The position numbers and the translations under genes were made by a program. A stretch of DNA of 64,000 bases, from contig OY725489.1 of NCBI GenBank assembly GCA_963281255.1, positions 2,914,001-2,978,000 of the forward strand, given 5' to 3'. The stretch comes from Aphrocallistes beatrix (lineage: Eukaryota > Porifera > Hexactinellida > Sceptrulophora > Aphrocallistidae). Shown here piece by piece: positions 20,705-31,428 of this stretch (within the stretch, counting starts at the first letter, position 1; the number at the start of each line of letters is the position of its first letter). A model generated the notes under the pieces. That model searched no databases and was not told the origin of the DNA. It saw only the letters and a list, made by a program, of their open reading frames with translations.

Positions 20705-21210
20705 AGTACATGGATAATTGGTACACATCTATTTCTTTAGCTGAAGAACTTTTATACCATAATACCACGTGCACAGGTACTATTAGAAAAAATCGTAGGG
20801 GTTTGCCAGATGAAGTAATAAAGACGAAGCTAAAGAGGGGGCAAGCGATAGGGTTAGAAAACAAGAGTGGTGTCCAAGTTGTCAAGTGGCACGATAAGAG
20901 GGACGTACTGACAATTTCAACTGATCCTAGTCATTCTGAAAAATTGACTCCAACTGGCAAGATTCAGAGGAACGGTGAACAAGTATTAAAACCTCAATCG
21001 GTGATTGATTATAATCATAGCAAACAAGGAGTGGATCTCAGCGACCAGTTCAACAGTTATTATTCACCTTTACGCAAAGGCAGTAAATGGTGGCGCAAAT
21101 TAGCATTTGAATTCTTATTAGGCACCTCGATATCCAACAGTTGGGTACTCGATAATAAATATTTTAATACGTACAAGAAAATGAGTATTCTAGAATTTAG
21201 AAATTCTATA

Positions 21211-21542
21211 CAGTACACCCTCGATAGTCCGAACCTCGCCAATCCGAACCCTCGCTAATCCGAATACTTCATTCTTAAAATCCGAACACCCAAAATATAA
21301 TTTTATTCGCCTCTATGCTTTGAATAAACGTTTATAAACTTAAATCTATCAATAGGATTGAGAAACCTCGTTAAATAAGCAATCATAGCGAAATAATATC
21401 CTTAATATTATAACAATGCAAATTTATTATAATTAATGCCCCATTGAATTAGTGTTATTTCACTAATCGGAACAAATTCACTAATCCGAACGATTTTTTC
21501 GATGATTGGAACAGAGCTGTTCGGATTGGCGAGGGTGTACTG
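21211..21542. mobile_element. pogo/Tigger-type MITE, 332 bp, inside piggyBac transposase
   Basis: Inverted ends CAGTACACCCTCG followed by CCAATCCGAAC motifs, with TA at both edges (21209-21210, 21543-21544). AATCCGAAC recurs at both ends. It is a clean insertion into the coding sequence, and its excision restores the frame. Confidence 0.88.
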
Positions 21543-22053
21543 TATTGAAATCATATTTTGATATTGATGTGAAAACTGGCAGTCCCAAGAAAAATCCAGC
21601 ACTCCGCGGTGAGCATTATCTGAAAGTAAAATTAGGCGCTGCACGACTAACCCGAAAACGGAGTGTTAGTTGCTATCATGCTCTTTCTCAAGAAAGCGGT
21701 AGGGAAGTTGCTCAGAAAAAGGCCCCAAAAGTGAAGACCTACTGCCCCGATTGTGAAAATCAACCACATATGTGCGTTGATTGTTTCAAAAAAGTTCATA
21801 AACATTAATTTAGGATCAATGCACAACGTACTTTCCCATTTCCATAGTGATCAACAACTCCACTCAACTATTTAGTTGAAAACCTACTTTTACTCATTTT
21901 TATTTTATTTTATGAATTTCATAAACAAAATATTTCCTTCTCACTTTCCTCGATTAATTTTAGAAATATAATTATCGTCTCTTTACGTATCTGCAATAGC
22001 AGGCAATTTAGACATATCTCTATCAAGATATATCTAATTAAAAACAAGATTTT

Positions 22054-22159
22054 GTGACCCACTGGTGGGTCACACAGTATAGTATGAACAATATGCTGTG
22101 ACCCACCGGTGGATCACACATTATTTTCTAAAAATAATTGTGACCCACTAGTGGGTCAC
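22054..22159. promoter_or_regulatory. Three 20-bp subterminal palindromes of piggyBac 1
   Basis: GTGACCCACTGGTGGGTCAC (22054), GTGACCCACCGGTGGATCAC (22098) and GTGACCCACTAGTGGGTCAC (22140) lie 14-120 bp from the right end. Spacing is about 42-44 bp. Symmetric, repeated and close to the terminus, they are good candidates for transposase-binding sites (inference). Confidence 0.6.
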
Positions 22160-22368
22160 ATATAAAAAATGTGTTAACTTGGGAGTTAGTAATTAAGTTG
22201 AGACTATCAATTATGAGTAATTAGAGAGTGTAGTTTACGAATTTGATTAAAAAATAGAATATTTCCTACAGTTAATGCACATATTCCTTTATGAATAGAG
22301 CCACTTTAATACTATTTGTATGGAGGTTTGTATGGTGGTTGAATACTTTTGTCCTGGTACTGTATATC

Positions 22369-22846
22369 CCTCTGTAACGAATTGATTCAAGAAACTGCCA
22401 ATCGTAGAAAACTGATTTTTGGTATGTGCGAGTCTTTTGGATATGGCTCCACTAAGTTCTAACCTCAGACGAAAATGTCACCTCATCACGGAATTATGAC
22501 GTCATTGTCACATTTTTAAAAGTTAAGCAATTCAGTTATTCGAGCATAACTCAGCCATTATAGGAGATAGAAGGCTGAAATTTTTATAGAATCTGTATAC
22601 TAACATACATCACATATGATGCAACTATCATCAAAAAAATGACGTCCTCATCACTCATCAAAATTTTTAAAATTGATAAATTTGGTGATTTTTCGTGCGA
22701 TGTAGATTATAACAGTCTAGGACAGACGTATTTAGAGATGTTATCTCCCTTATAATTAACCAATGTGACCCAGGCGCCCAAAGGGCGTCTCCGGCGGACA
22801 CAAAGTGTCCGCCAGCCGCGCAGCGCAAGCAAGCGAAGCGCGCTTG
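22369..22846 (+). mobile_element. GC-hairpin family copy, 5' end truncated
   Basis: Starts at CTGTAACGAATTGATTCAAG immediately after the TA MITE and ends at the CAAGCG...CGCTTG hairpin, followed by T. It lacks the TCCTTACTATTAAAACTC end and the microsatellite. Bases 22848-23396 hold dispersed repeat matches (GAGATCTCAACGATTAACAT at 23240) but no gene. Confidence 0.75.
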
Positions 22847-23396
22847 TTATATATAACGAAACAAATATAGATATTCACTGGCTCGAGTGTCGAGAATGTA
22901 TGTACATAATACAAACAGGACACAATGGTTCTCTATTGATAAAATATGAACGTTTAAGGTAAATACGAGTACCAGGTATATAACAGTACTTTCTCACAAA
23001 AGATGACAAAATGTGTCGTCCAATCAAATATCAGGTTTTTACAATACAGCTGCATTACATTCTAATTGGTTTTATAGAGACTGTATACATATTATGTATA
23101 CAGTCAAGTTACAATGGCTCTCTAAGGATGATTTCTGATTGGCCGAAATTAATAATAATAGTACATCATGAATAAGGTAAATAATAACATTAACAAATTA
23201 ATCACACCATTCAGTTAAATTCATATTTATGGTAGAATAGAGATCTCAACGATTAACATGGGGTATTTGACCACGTAGATTTCGATTTTCGCACTCAAAA
23301 ACTCTAAAGTGAATATTTAATGATGTAATAGTATATCAACACATGTTTTCTAGGGGGTTTGATATATTTTGTCAGATGCTCTATTGCAGTGGTCTT

Positions 23397-23563
23397 CAAA
23401 CTTTTTTTCCAGCGTACCCCCTGGCTATTTTTTGAACTTTACGCGTCCCCAAGTAAGGAGAAATTATGGTTGAATGAGATATAACATACTTAACAGACTC
23501 GTCTCAAAGAGAGCTCGCGTACCCCCATGAGAAGCCTCGCGTATCCCAGTTTGAAGACCACTG
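23397..23563. mobile_element. hAT (Charlie-like) MITE, 167 bp
   Basis: Inverted ends CAGTGGTCTTCAAACT with GCGTACCCCC just inside, a layout familiar from Charlie-type hAT MITEs. The flanking octamers CTCTATTG and CTGATATT agree poorly, so the duplication has decayed or the boundary is off. Confidence 0.7.
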
Positions 23564-23589
23564 CTGATATTTTTAACTATAGCTAATAG

Positions 23590-23895
23590 AATATATTAGG
23601 TGCCCAATGACACAAAGTGTCCGAAGCCGCGCAGTACATGCAAGCGAAGCGAGCTTGTATATATATATATATATTCGTCTCGTCATATGTAATGGTATAA
23701 TCCTGGCATTTGATTGGATGACACATTTTGTCACCTTTCGTGGGAAGGTGTTAACATTTCGCTTAGCGATTCAAACTCCTTTGTAAACATATCATTTCAC
23801 ACCTACATACCAATTTTCAAGTTCATAGGATCTGCTAATTCATCAATCAACTCGGACAAACAAAAATACAACAAATAATTGAGTTTTAATATACA
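23590..23895 (+). repeat. GC-hairpin fragment followed by family F end
   Basis: Bases 23605-23656 are a degraded GC-hairpin end (GACACAAAGTGTCCG...GCGAGCTTGT). Bases 23690-23895 are a family F terminus with GTCACCTTTCGTGGGAAGGT, CAATCAACTCGGACAAACAA and TTGAGTTTTAATATACAAG. Confidence 0.6.
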
Positions 23896-23900
23896 AGATT

Positions 23901-24958
23901 CACTACCAGGGCATAAGTATTCGACCACCTTTTTGAAATTTTCAACTTAATCACTCATTTACAAGATTTAAAATTACAATATGCCACCTTGTGCCATCCA
24001 CCACCATCATGCATAATAGTATGACCAATAAAAAAAGCCCGTCTGTGAGGGGCTTTCTTACATCAATTAAAGTTTGTAGGATCAAAATTGTGGATGTAAA
24101 TTTTGGCTGTGTCAGCATAATTAGTTAGCATAATTTTGTAGGGTCATCTATTCGGAACACTTTACAATATATGTTTATTTCTATCTCTTATCATTTTATT
24201 TCTATTAACCATTCATCATTATTGATGTATCATCATGATGACGTAAGCATAATTAATTAAAATAATTTTGTTGAGACATCTATATTGAACAATTGTTTAT
24301 CTCAAACTATTAAAATTTGACCTCTAATAGGCATTTATCATTAAAATTAGGCGATGATGACGCGAAAAAAATTTTAACCGCAAATTGCTCAGAGGTCCTA
24401 TGTCCGATGGATCTAGGAATGAAATAGGTTTTAGAGGCCTCATACTTCACCAGTGTTACCAATCTCAAGTTTCTAGCTCTTCTAGTTTTGTGCAATAAGC
24501 AAAAGAATGAAATCACAAAATGCTACGTAATGATGATGATTTAGCATATATTGAAAATCGTATGGTTAGGTGCACATCTACATATATGTCCGCAGCTTCA
24601 CAAAAGATTTCAGGGCGATATCTTTTAAACTCTGGTCTGTGCACCACTTACGGCCGGCCATAAACCAGCACTCATTTTAGTACTGTGCTACTACGTATAT
24701 TATTATATTGGATCATAGATCCAATATAATAATATACGAAGCACACTAAAAAGTGAAGCAACATGGCAAAGAACGACAATATTTAGATTTAATTATTAAT
24801 GCGTTCAAAGTTTCAAAACTGGGTAATTCGTATATGTAGAGGATTAATTTGAAATACTGAGTAAATATTACCGTTTGAATGGATATCTCTCCAAAATCTA
24901 TTTACTATTATTATGATGGTAAATTTTGTGGTGGTGGAATACTTTTGTCCCGGTGGTG
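23901..24958. mobile_element. Second TA-type MITE, carrying a family C insertion
   Basis: Ends CACTACCAGGGCATAAGTAT and, inverted, CACCACCGGGACAAAAGTAT are diverged versions of the ends at 17897/22362. TA is visible on the right edge only. The extra length is accounted for by the family C copy at about 24100-24749. Confidence 0.65.
24100..24749 (+). mobile_element. Family C copy with Helitron-like 3' end
   Basis: The 3' end is a perfect 20-bp stem (24695-24714 with 24718-24737, loop ATA), then GAAGCACA and CTAA (24746-24749). A hairpin about 8-10 nt before CTRR is the Helitron 3' signature. A second copy (41235-41288) keeps the hairpin with two mismatches and ends CACACTGA. A third (31411) ends GCACACTAAT. 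The 5' boundary is uncertain and no TC start could be fixed. No coding capacity. Confidence 0.6.
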
Positions 24959-25118
24959 TATGTAAATGATTCGGTTTTCAATATATCTGGACATACCATC
25001 CAAAAGTTATTCAATTTGAGTAGTAAATTGGTTGAATCGGATTACATTAAAGCACCAAACGGAATATTGGTTGATCCAAAGGATTATTTGTTGATATTTG
25101 ATGGTAACGGATACTTAA
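24959..25118 (+). other. Short coding-like stretch of unknown origin
   Basis: Between two MITEs an open frame reads VNDSVFNISGHTIQKLFNLS and then GILVDPKDYLLIFDGNGYLI. The composition looks more protein-like than the neighbouring AT-rich DNA. It has no start, no stop of its own and no recognised family. It may be a fragment of an element or host exon, or chance. Confidence 0.2.
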
Positions 25119-25122
25119 TTAA

Positions 25123-25227
25123 CCCTACTTGGACTCGGAATGTTGAAGTGAAAGTGAAAGTTAATTGAAAGTGAAAATGAAAGTGGGATTTTTCTATTTA
25201 TACTTTGTACCCCAAGTCCAAGTAGGG
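25123..25227. mobile_element. piggyBac-type MITE (family E), 105 bp
   Basis: TTAA on both sides (25119-25122, 25228-25231). Inverted ends CCCTACTTGGACTCGG and CCAAGTCCAAGTAGGG, with the GAAAGTGAAAG core as at 18562. Confidence 0.85.
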
Positions 25228-25231
25228 TTAA

Positions 25232-26459
25232 CCGAGAAATTCTTAAAGGTGGCACTGTAGTGTCGAAAACTCTGATTAAAAATTCTTGATGAGAATATTG
25301 TATTTACCAAGCTCAAAGATGAATAAAGAGATATGGTACGCGAAATGAAAACTTGTTACATTGTCATAAAAACTAAGGCATGTTTAGTGATATTTTGACT
25401 CATGTGACTCAATATTGGTAAATCATGAATATTCTTGTTCCGTGAGATTTTAAGTCATTTGTATTGTAAACCAGGAACAAAAATATACCATGAGATTTAG
25501 AGTTGTGACTGTATATTTACATATATAATCCAGAAATTATAAAATTTCGCGAAAAATTATCAGGTTTGAATAATGTACAAATACTACGAGCGTTCAATAA
25601 GTTGTCGTTATGGATTAGTACCTGGAATCCTAGCATTCTTATACAACAGTTAGCATATTCGCATTCCTTTCTATTTTAGGTCTCGTGTATTGGTTTACAT
25701 TGATATCAGTTTTACCAAAAGCACTACATTCATTCTACAAAATCTATTTTGCAATCTTATATTTTGAAACTCAATGATTTTTGTTTGATTGTTTTTTTTT
25801 TTTTTTCGAATTAATAGAAGAATTGGCAGGTGCTAGAAAATTTGCATGTAGGTGTTAAAAGATACATCTACAAAAGAGTTCGAATGGCTAAGGAAAATTT
25901 TCACACCTTCCCTAAAAAAGGTGACAAGATGTTTATCATTACATATGAGGAGACAAATAGATATTATGTACAATATACCATATTTTCCAAAAAAAAGAAA
26001 ATTACTCTAAAATTACCACCAATATGTGACTATCAATGAGTGGACCATAGGCGCCCAAAGGGTGCCTCATGCAGACACGAAGTGTCTGCCAGTTGCACAG
26101 CGCAAGCAAGCGAGGTGCGCATGTTGAAAATAATATAAAATGTGTTTTTAATGAAAATAAATGCTTATTGGATAAACAGTGAACAATATTAGTGAAACAG
26201 AATTACTTGTACTAGTAAAATAGCTATTAGCAATCAAACGGGAAGCTTTTGTATAATTAATGTCACTTAAATGAAAAATGTTACACCTTTTCGACAATTT
26301 CAAAATGTGGAGAACATTGACAGGATGTGAGTCTGTTTGCCATTTTTCATTAGGCAACTTAATAAAAACACCGAGTGTCGAAGAATAATGAGAACCTAAA
26401 TATACTAGAGGGAACCTTGAAAATACCCCATAATTGTCGTTAAGATCCCTTTTCTAATC
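25232..26459. other. No gene; family F end and GC-hairpin fragment
   Basis: Bases 25790-25940 are a reverse family F terminus beginning in a T-run and containing AATTGGCAGGTGCTAGAAAA. Bases 26041-26126 are a GC-hairpin end (GGCGCCCAAAGGGTGCC...GCGCATGTT). The remainder is AT-rich with no recognised content. Confidence 0.5.
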
Positions 26460-26868
26460 ATAAAACATGAATTTAATTAAAAGGTGTGAAAATATGATTA
26501 ATTCGTATGTTAATATTTACTATATCCATGATGTAATAATATTATTCATTTCGGTCAATCAGATTTCAAACTTAGAGAGCCATAATAATTTGAATATGTG
26601 TATAATATATACCAATCATAATGTAATGCAGCTGTATTGTAAACCCTGCCATTTGATTGGTAGATACATTTTGACATCTTTTAGGTGTGAAAATATGGAT
26701 AATCGTTACCCCAGGTGCATATCTACTGCACTATATATGGAATGCACATTCCAAATTTGGTTCAAATCGACCCACTAGATTTCTCAGGATCGAGTGGACG
26801 GATGGACGTCGTACGACGTCCATGCCAATAGTGCATCTCCTATAATAGGGCTGCACTAAAAATTTAAA
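26460..26868 (+). repeat. Family D 3' part, diverged
   Basis: Starts at AAAAGGTGTGAAAATATG and ends in GGACGTCGTACGACGTCC, a palindrome, then CTCCTATAATAGGG and CTGCACTAAAAAT. It includes a TTTTGACATCTTTTAGGTG block also seen at 27290. The 5' asymmetric hairpin is absent. Confidence 0.6.
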
Positions 26869-26901
26869 ACATATGCAAATGTTTGCGGATATATGAAAAA
26901 A

Positions 26902-27484
26902 ATGTCGGTCGACAGACCGATAGTGCAGCTCCAGAAAGACAGTCAACAATGTGTGAAAATAGTATAAGTACATACATATTTATCTATATGCTACTAAATC
27001 ATTAAATATTCATATTATCCTTTTCCAAGTGCGAAAATCGAAATCTACGCAGTATTTTACCTCATAATAGCCGTTGATCTCTTTTCTATGTTAAAATGTG
27101 CAAAAACTCACGTGTGAAAATATGACTAATTTGTTTATATTAATATGCAATATATTCATATTTTACTAATATTATTCATTTCTGCAAATCAGATTTCATC
27201 CCTAGAGAGCCATTGTAACTTGACTCTATAAATCAATTAGAATGTAATGCATCTGTATTGATAAACCCTGCAATTTGATTGTTCAACATATTTTGTCACC
27301 TTTTAATAGGAGTGAAAATTTTGCAAAACTTGAACCCGGGTGCACATCTCCACCATAAAAGGAGTTTCCAGTCCCAATTTGGTACAAATCGGTCCACTTG
27401 ATTTTTCAGGAGCGCGCAGACGGACGGACGTTACACGCCGTCCATGCCATACGGTATCTCCTGTAATAGGAGCTGCATTAAAAA
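26902..27484 (+). mobile_element. Family D element, short copy (~583 bp)
   Basis: The 5' hairpin TCGGTCGACAGACCGA followed by TAGTGCAGCTCC is at 26905-26932. One internal unit follows (CATTAAATATTCATATTATC...). The 3' end is CTCCT-GTAAT-AGGAG then CTGCATTAA at about 27460-27484. It proves that the array in the 5413-6919 copy is an expansion. Confidence 0.7.
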
Positions 27485-27596
27485 TTGGATTCAAATTAAA
27501 TATGATAAATTTTTGAGAGTAAATAGTTTCACTGAACGTATCTGAAAATACAATAAGTAGCTATAATAACAGTATCATTATCTCACTGTTTGAGAA

Positions 27597-29377
27597 CTAA
27601 ATAAAAGAAATCTTATCTTCACATTGTAAGCAAATAACAAAAATTTTTGAATGGTTCAGACAAACCAGAGTATTGCATGAATAACACAGTCTTTTCACTT
27701 TTTTGTCTTTAGATCTTCGGCAAAAAAAACACCTCCCTCGAGATAAATTTTTAGCCTGAACATCTGCTACAGATATTTCATTCCCAGGGTTGGATGACGT
27801 GGGTGCTGGGGTATCAGTGTTGATTAAGGAATCTTGGCGAAATGTAGACCTCGACTCCACTTCTGATGATTGGGGAACTTCGCTAAAAGGTAGATGGGGC
27901 ATACCTCCAGTCTCTGCTTCGATCGACTGGGGAATATCTCTATGTAGGATACTGGGCATACCCCCCAATTCAGCTTCTGTATTTGAGAGAACTTCGCTAA
28001 AAGGAAGATGAGGCAAACTTCCTGACTCAGCTTCAGTCGATAGTGGAACCTCAACAAAAGGAAGATTAGGTATATTCCCTGACTTCGCAACTTTAGAAGT
28101 TTCCAAAAGTGAATTTGTTTTAGTAATAGAATCCTCACATAATGCAATCATAAAATCCATTGATAATTTGACGTCTCGATGGAGGTATTTATAATCTGGT
28201 GATGACTTTCGAGCTTTAATTAGAGGAGTCACAAGCTGGTGGGTTAATTGGTACAAAAACTCCTTTCGATTTTTGTATTTAACGAGGGATGAATCGGGGT
28301 ATTTCAGACAATATATAACCCATGATGCATGCATTGCATATGCAAGGAGGTCATAAAAAATGACACAGGGCCATCTTTTTGTTGTTCTGTATGGCCTAAA
28401 TGCCATTATCTTTTGATCGAGCGAATCGACACCCGATTTATTACGATTATAGTCTTGAATAATTAGAGGTTTTCGTTTAACATTATCTGTTAATTGAGTT
28501 GAATTGTGCACATTTGATAAAAGTAAAACGTTTCTATTTTTTTTCGGAACATAGGACACCATAAGATTGCCTTTGTATGAGATAAAATTCGATGAAAATA
28601 CAGGCAATCCCTTAACGTTTTTCATAATCTTTGGTATTTCTCTCCTATTTTTTCTAAGAGTGCCATAATATAGTATTTTCTTTTCCGATAATAACTTCTC
28701 AATAAGATGTAAAGATGTAAAATAGTTATCTCCAACAATTATTTGACCACTTCGAAGGTTTTCACATAATCTATAGACTAAGTCTTCGGTTTTATTACTC
28801 AAATTCTGTTTCCCCAAATATACTTCAATATTTAAAATATAGTGAGTTTTCGCATCTGCAATGATCCATATTTTTATTCCATATTTCCCGGGTTTTGATG
28901 GAATGTACTGTCTAAAAGTACATTTCCCGCGGTAGCGGGCTAATCTTTCATCAATTGTCAGATTTGTACCAGGCGAATAATATTTAAATAACAAGCTTGC
29001 AATCTGTTCAAAGACCCAACGAATCGGGGCTAATTTGTCAATTTTTATCCTTTCCAAACGTGTCGTCTGATCATCAAACCTGATAAAGCGTAAAAATGCT
29101 TTTAATCTTTCCCTCTGCATGGTAGCCTTAAATATTGGCCTAGATTTATTAGGATCTTCTGAGTATAATTCATTGATCGGCTCTTTATTCGCTCTAAAAA
29201 CCCCTGTAAGAATAATCAACCCTAAGAAGCCATACATCTCGGTCAAAGAAAAGCTATATAAATATTTATTCCCAATAGTAATACCTGGATTGTTTTCCAA
29301 ATGCTGATCGATCTTTTTATTAGTCATTGCTACAATATGTTTACAGATGTCTTCAGTAAAGAATAATTTGAAAATAT
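27597..29377 (-). CDS. piggyBac transposase 2, exon 2 (catalytic domain and Cys-rich tail)
   Basis: Second exon of a two-exon gene (first exon 32175-32490). It starts at a strong acceptor (TTTTCTTTTGGTAG, AG at 29379-29378). Joining gives codon G|AT and the sequence LDIFKLFFTEDICKHI expected at the start of DDE_Tnp_1_7. Catalytic Asp residues are visible in LTIDERLARYRGKC, VGDNYFTSLHLIEKL and KSGVDSLDQKIM. The C-terminal zinc-binding region is CFFCRRSKDKK...CYSCNTLVCLNHS...CLQCE. Between them lie about four imperfect ~24-residue repeats with GGMPHLPFSEVPQS-like units. The joined frame is 2097 nt, 698 codons plus stop, with no interruption. No TTAA ends were located. Confidence 0.9.
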
Positions 29378-29722
29378 CTACCAAAAGAAAACACGGTAAA
29401 TATTTGAAAACAATCTCAAGTGACTATACCTAAAAAGGATCTAACTTTAAAATTAAATTCCCTTCGCTTGCATGAGCTGCGCGGGAACCTATTTACAAGA
29501 CATCAGATATCTTTTGAGCTCTGATCTTTCCACGTGTTTATATACATACGTACATTATCGTAAATCCCGAGATATGTCCCCACACCTATTGTAGTGGGAG
29601 AGAGAATATCCGAATGCCAGTCACCTTATATCACATTCCAACTCAGACTAGGTAATTATGTACTAAGTCAAGCCGTCCTGGATCAAACTATCTAACTGTC
29701 ATTGACTAATCAGTTTATTATA

Positions 29723-30114
29723 TCCTTACTATTAAAACTCTATGTATATATATATACAAGTATATATATATATATATATATATATATCTGTAACGAGTTG
29801 ATTGAAGAAACTGCCAGGCACAGAAAGCTGATTTTTGGCATGTAGGAGTCTTTTGGCTATGGCTCCAGTAAGTTCTGAGCTCAGACGAAAATGTCCATCA
29901 AGATTCAAGATCATCAAGAAATGATGACTCATCACTTTGTTATGACGTCATCATTACTTATCAACATTTTAAAAATTGATAAATTTGACAAACGTATTTA
30001 GAGATGTTATCTCCCATATAATTAATCATTGGTGACCATAGGCGACCGAAGGGAGCCTCCGGCGGACACAAAGTGTCCGCCAGCCGCGCAGCGCAAGCAA
30101 GCGAAGCGCGCTTG
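29723..30114 (+). mobile_element. GC-hairpin family copy, 392 bp, complete ends
   Basis: Starts TCCTTACTATTAAAACTC preceded by A and ends CAAGCGAAGCGCGCTTG followed by T. This agrees with A^T insertion without target duplication. It has the (TA)n run after the 5' end (29740-29790) and lacks about 200 bp of the interior of longer copies. Confidence 0.8.
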
Positions 30115-30239
30115 TTGAATTGATATATGCTCGACTGTTTTAGTGTGCATCAATATTATGTACTATGCATATTGAAACTATAATCCGATATAAATTACTA
30201 TATTAAGTTCTAAAATAAGTGCTGGTGTCGGTCCGTTCG

Positions 30240-31415
30240 TCCGTCCATCAGTGATCGTTTTCTGACCCGAGTTAATGAGATATCGAATTAATTTTTTTGT
30301 GAAGATGTGAACATGTGCAGAGATGTGTACCTATATAACGGTATTCAAAAGACGAAGCATTTTGTGATTTCTTTTTAGTGCAGCTCATATTATAGATGCT
30401 TTATGGCATGGACGGCGTATAACGTTCTTGCGTCCTTCCGTCTGCGCGATCCTGAAAAATCCAGTGGGACGATTTATACCAAATTGGGACTGAACACTCT
30501 TTATATGGTGATGTGCACACGAGGTCAAGTTTTGAAAATTTTCACACTTTGTATTTAAAGGTGACAAATTGTGTTGACCAATCAAATTGCAGGATTTAAC
30601 AATACATCTGCTATGTGTACTGCTGGTATCTCTGTTTCAAAATTAGAAAATGATTAGACAGCATTAGAGATAACATCATGGTCTAGTATCAAATTGATCT
30701 AAAATCGAATATGTCTTAAAAAGAGTAAATAGCTCCATTGTATTCAAATTTCAAGCTTCTACGATGAAAACTATGGATTTTAAAATTTGGTGAGTCATGA
30801 TGACGGCAGCATGATGAAGTTAGCATATTTTATAGATTCATTCCTATTGAACATCAGTCATAAGTAGTATATCTATCTGTCCTGAATTACGAGATATCGA
30901 ACAATTACAATAAAAAATAGGTAATGACGACGCGTTCAAATTTTAAATTGAAAATAGCCTAGTTATCCTTAATTTCCTAGTTCGCCCCTGGGATTTTTCT
31001 ATTTATAGAAAATTCCCAAATTTTATGGCTTCCCTGTTGAAAAAGACTTAGACCAGAAATGACGCAACGCATTTCAGGGGTTATGTAGGGATTCAACTGA
31101 GAGTTTGATAACTTTTGGATGACAGTACTTGCTATCTTCGATATGAATCTCAACTTTGTATGTCGTATAGTTTTTGCACAATAACTATAAGAATGAAATC
31201 ACAAAATGATGCGTAATCATGACGATGTAGCATATTTAGAAAATCGTATACATAGGTACATATCTTCATATATTCAAGACGATATTTATTAAACTCAGGT
31301 CAGGAAAGCGATTTCGACATCCACACCAAAACTCATTTGAGAATTGTTCATCCATACTATTGTATTGTATTCGATCAATGGTCTAATTACTAGAATACCA
31401 TAGTATAGGAAGCAC
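30240..31415. repeat. Family C copy with an inverted family D end inside
   Basis: Bases 30371-30560 are a reverse family D 3' end (TAGTGCAGCTC...GGCATGGACGGCG). Around them are family C landmarks: TGAGATATCGAATTAAT, AGCATTTTGTGATTTC, and TTAAACTCAGGTCAGG at 31290. A decayed hairpin and GCACACTAA follow at 31411-31419. Boundaries are approximate. Confidence 0.5.
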
Positions 31416-31428
31416 ACTAATACAAAAA

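Larger units (their letters stand above)
19251..21808 (+). pseudogene. piggyBac transposase 1 (PGBD-like), split by two insertions
   Basis: Coding pieces are 19251-20145, about 20705-21210 and 21545-21808. Residues 1-60 are acidic and Ser-rich, as in piggyBac N termini. The DDE_Tnp_1_7 domain follows. The first catalytic Asp lies in VVDESMVPWRGR. The second lies in YMDNWYTSISLAEELL after the foldback insertion, and the third in KQGVDLSDQFNSYYSPLR. The C terminus YCPDCENQPHMCVDCFKKVHKH is the Cys/His zinc-binding region. Removing the MITE at 21211-21542 restores frame exactly (NSI / LKSYFDIDV). Removing the foldback also keeps frame, but leaves TAG or TGG beside YMDN depending on which duplicate is kept. 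Unlike the other two piggyBac genes here, no intron is apparent. Confidence 0.9.
18791..22173 (+). mobile_element. piggyBac transposon 1, TTAA target duplication, 3383 bp
   Basis: TTAA at 18787-18790 and 22174-22177 with inverted ends CACATTTTCTAT / CACATTTTTTAT. The related MITE at 58751-59747 has ATTTATTAACTTGG at the same place without an insert, so both the insertion site and the TTAA duplication are visible. The right end has three 20-bp palindromes (22054-22159) and the left end one degraded copy (about 18960). It contains a transposase gene broken by two later insertions. Confidence 0.93.
17897..22362. mobile_element. Tc1-like TA-flanked MITE, host of a nested insertion stack
   Basis: Ends CACTACCCTGACAAAAGTAT...AATAGTATTAAA and the inverted CAGTACCAGGACAAAAGTAT share over 55 bp of inverted repeat, with TA at both edges. 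A copy at 58751-59747 shows the original MITE was about 475 bp. Here it is expanded by a TTAA-flanked element (18068-18557), a piggyBac-type MITE (18562-18665) and a piggyBac transposon (18791-22173). Another diverged relative lies at 23901-24958. Confidence 0.88.

Noticed and set aside
24030-24060. Terminator-like hairpin AAAGCCCGTCTGTGAGGGGCTTT
   Set aside because: It looks like a bacterial intrinsic terminator, but the context is a eukaryotic repeat and there is no gene upstream; probably just part of the MITE interior.
26731-27494. Several 60-100 codon frames on both strands
   Set aside because: They translate family D repeat ends, which are non-coding in all copies.
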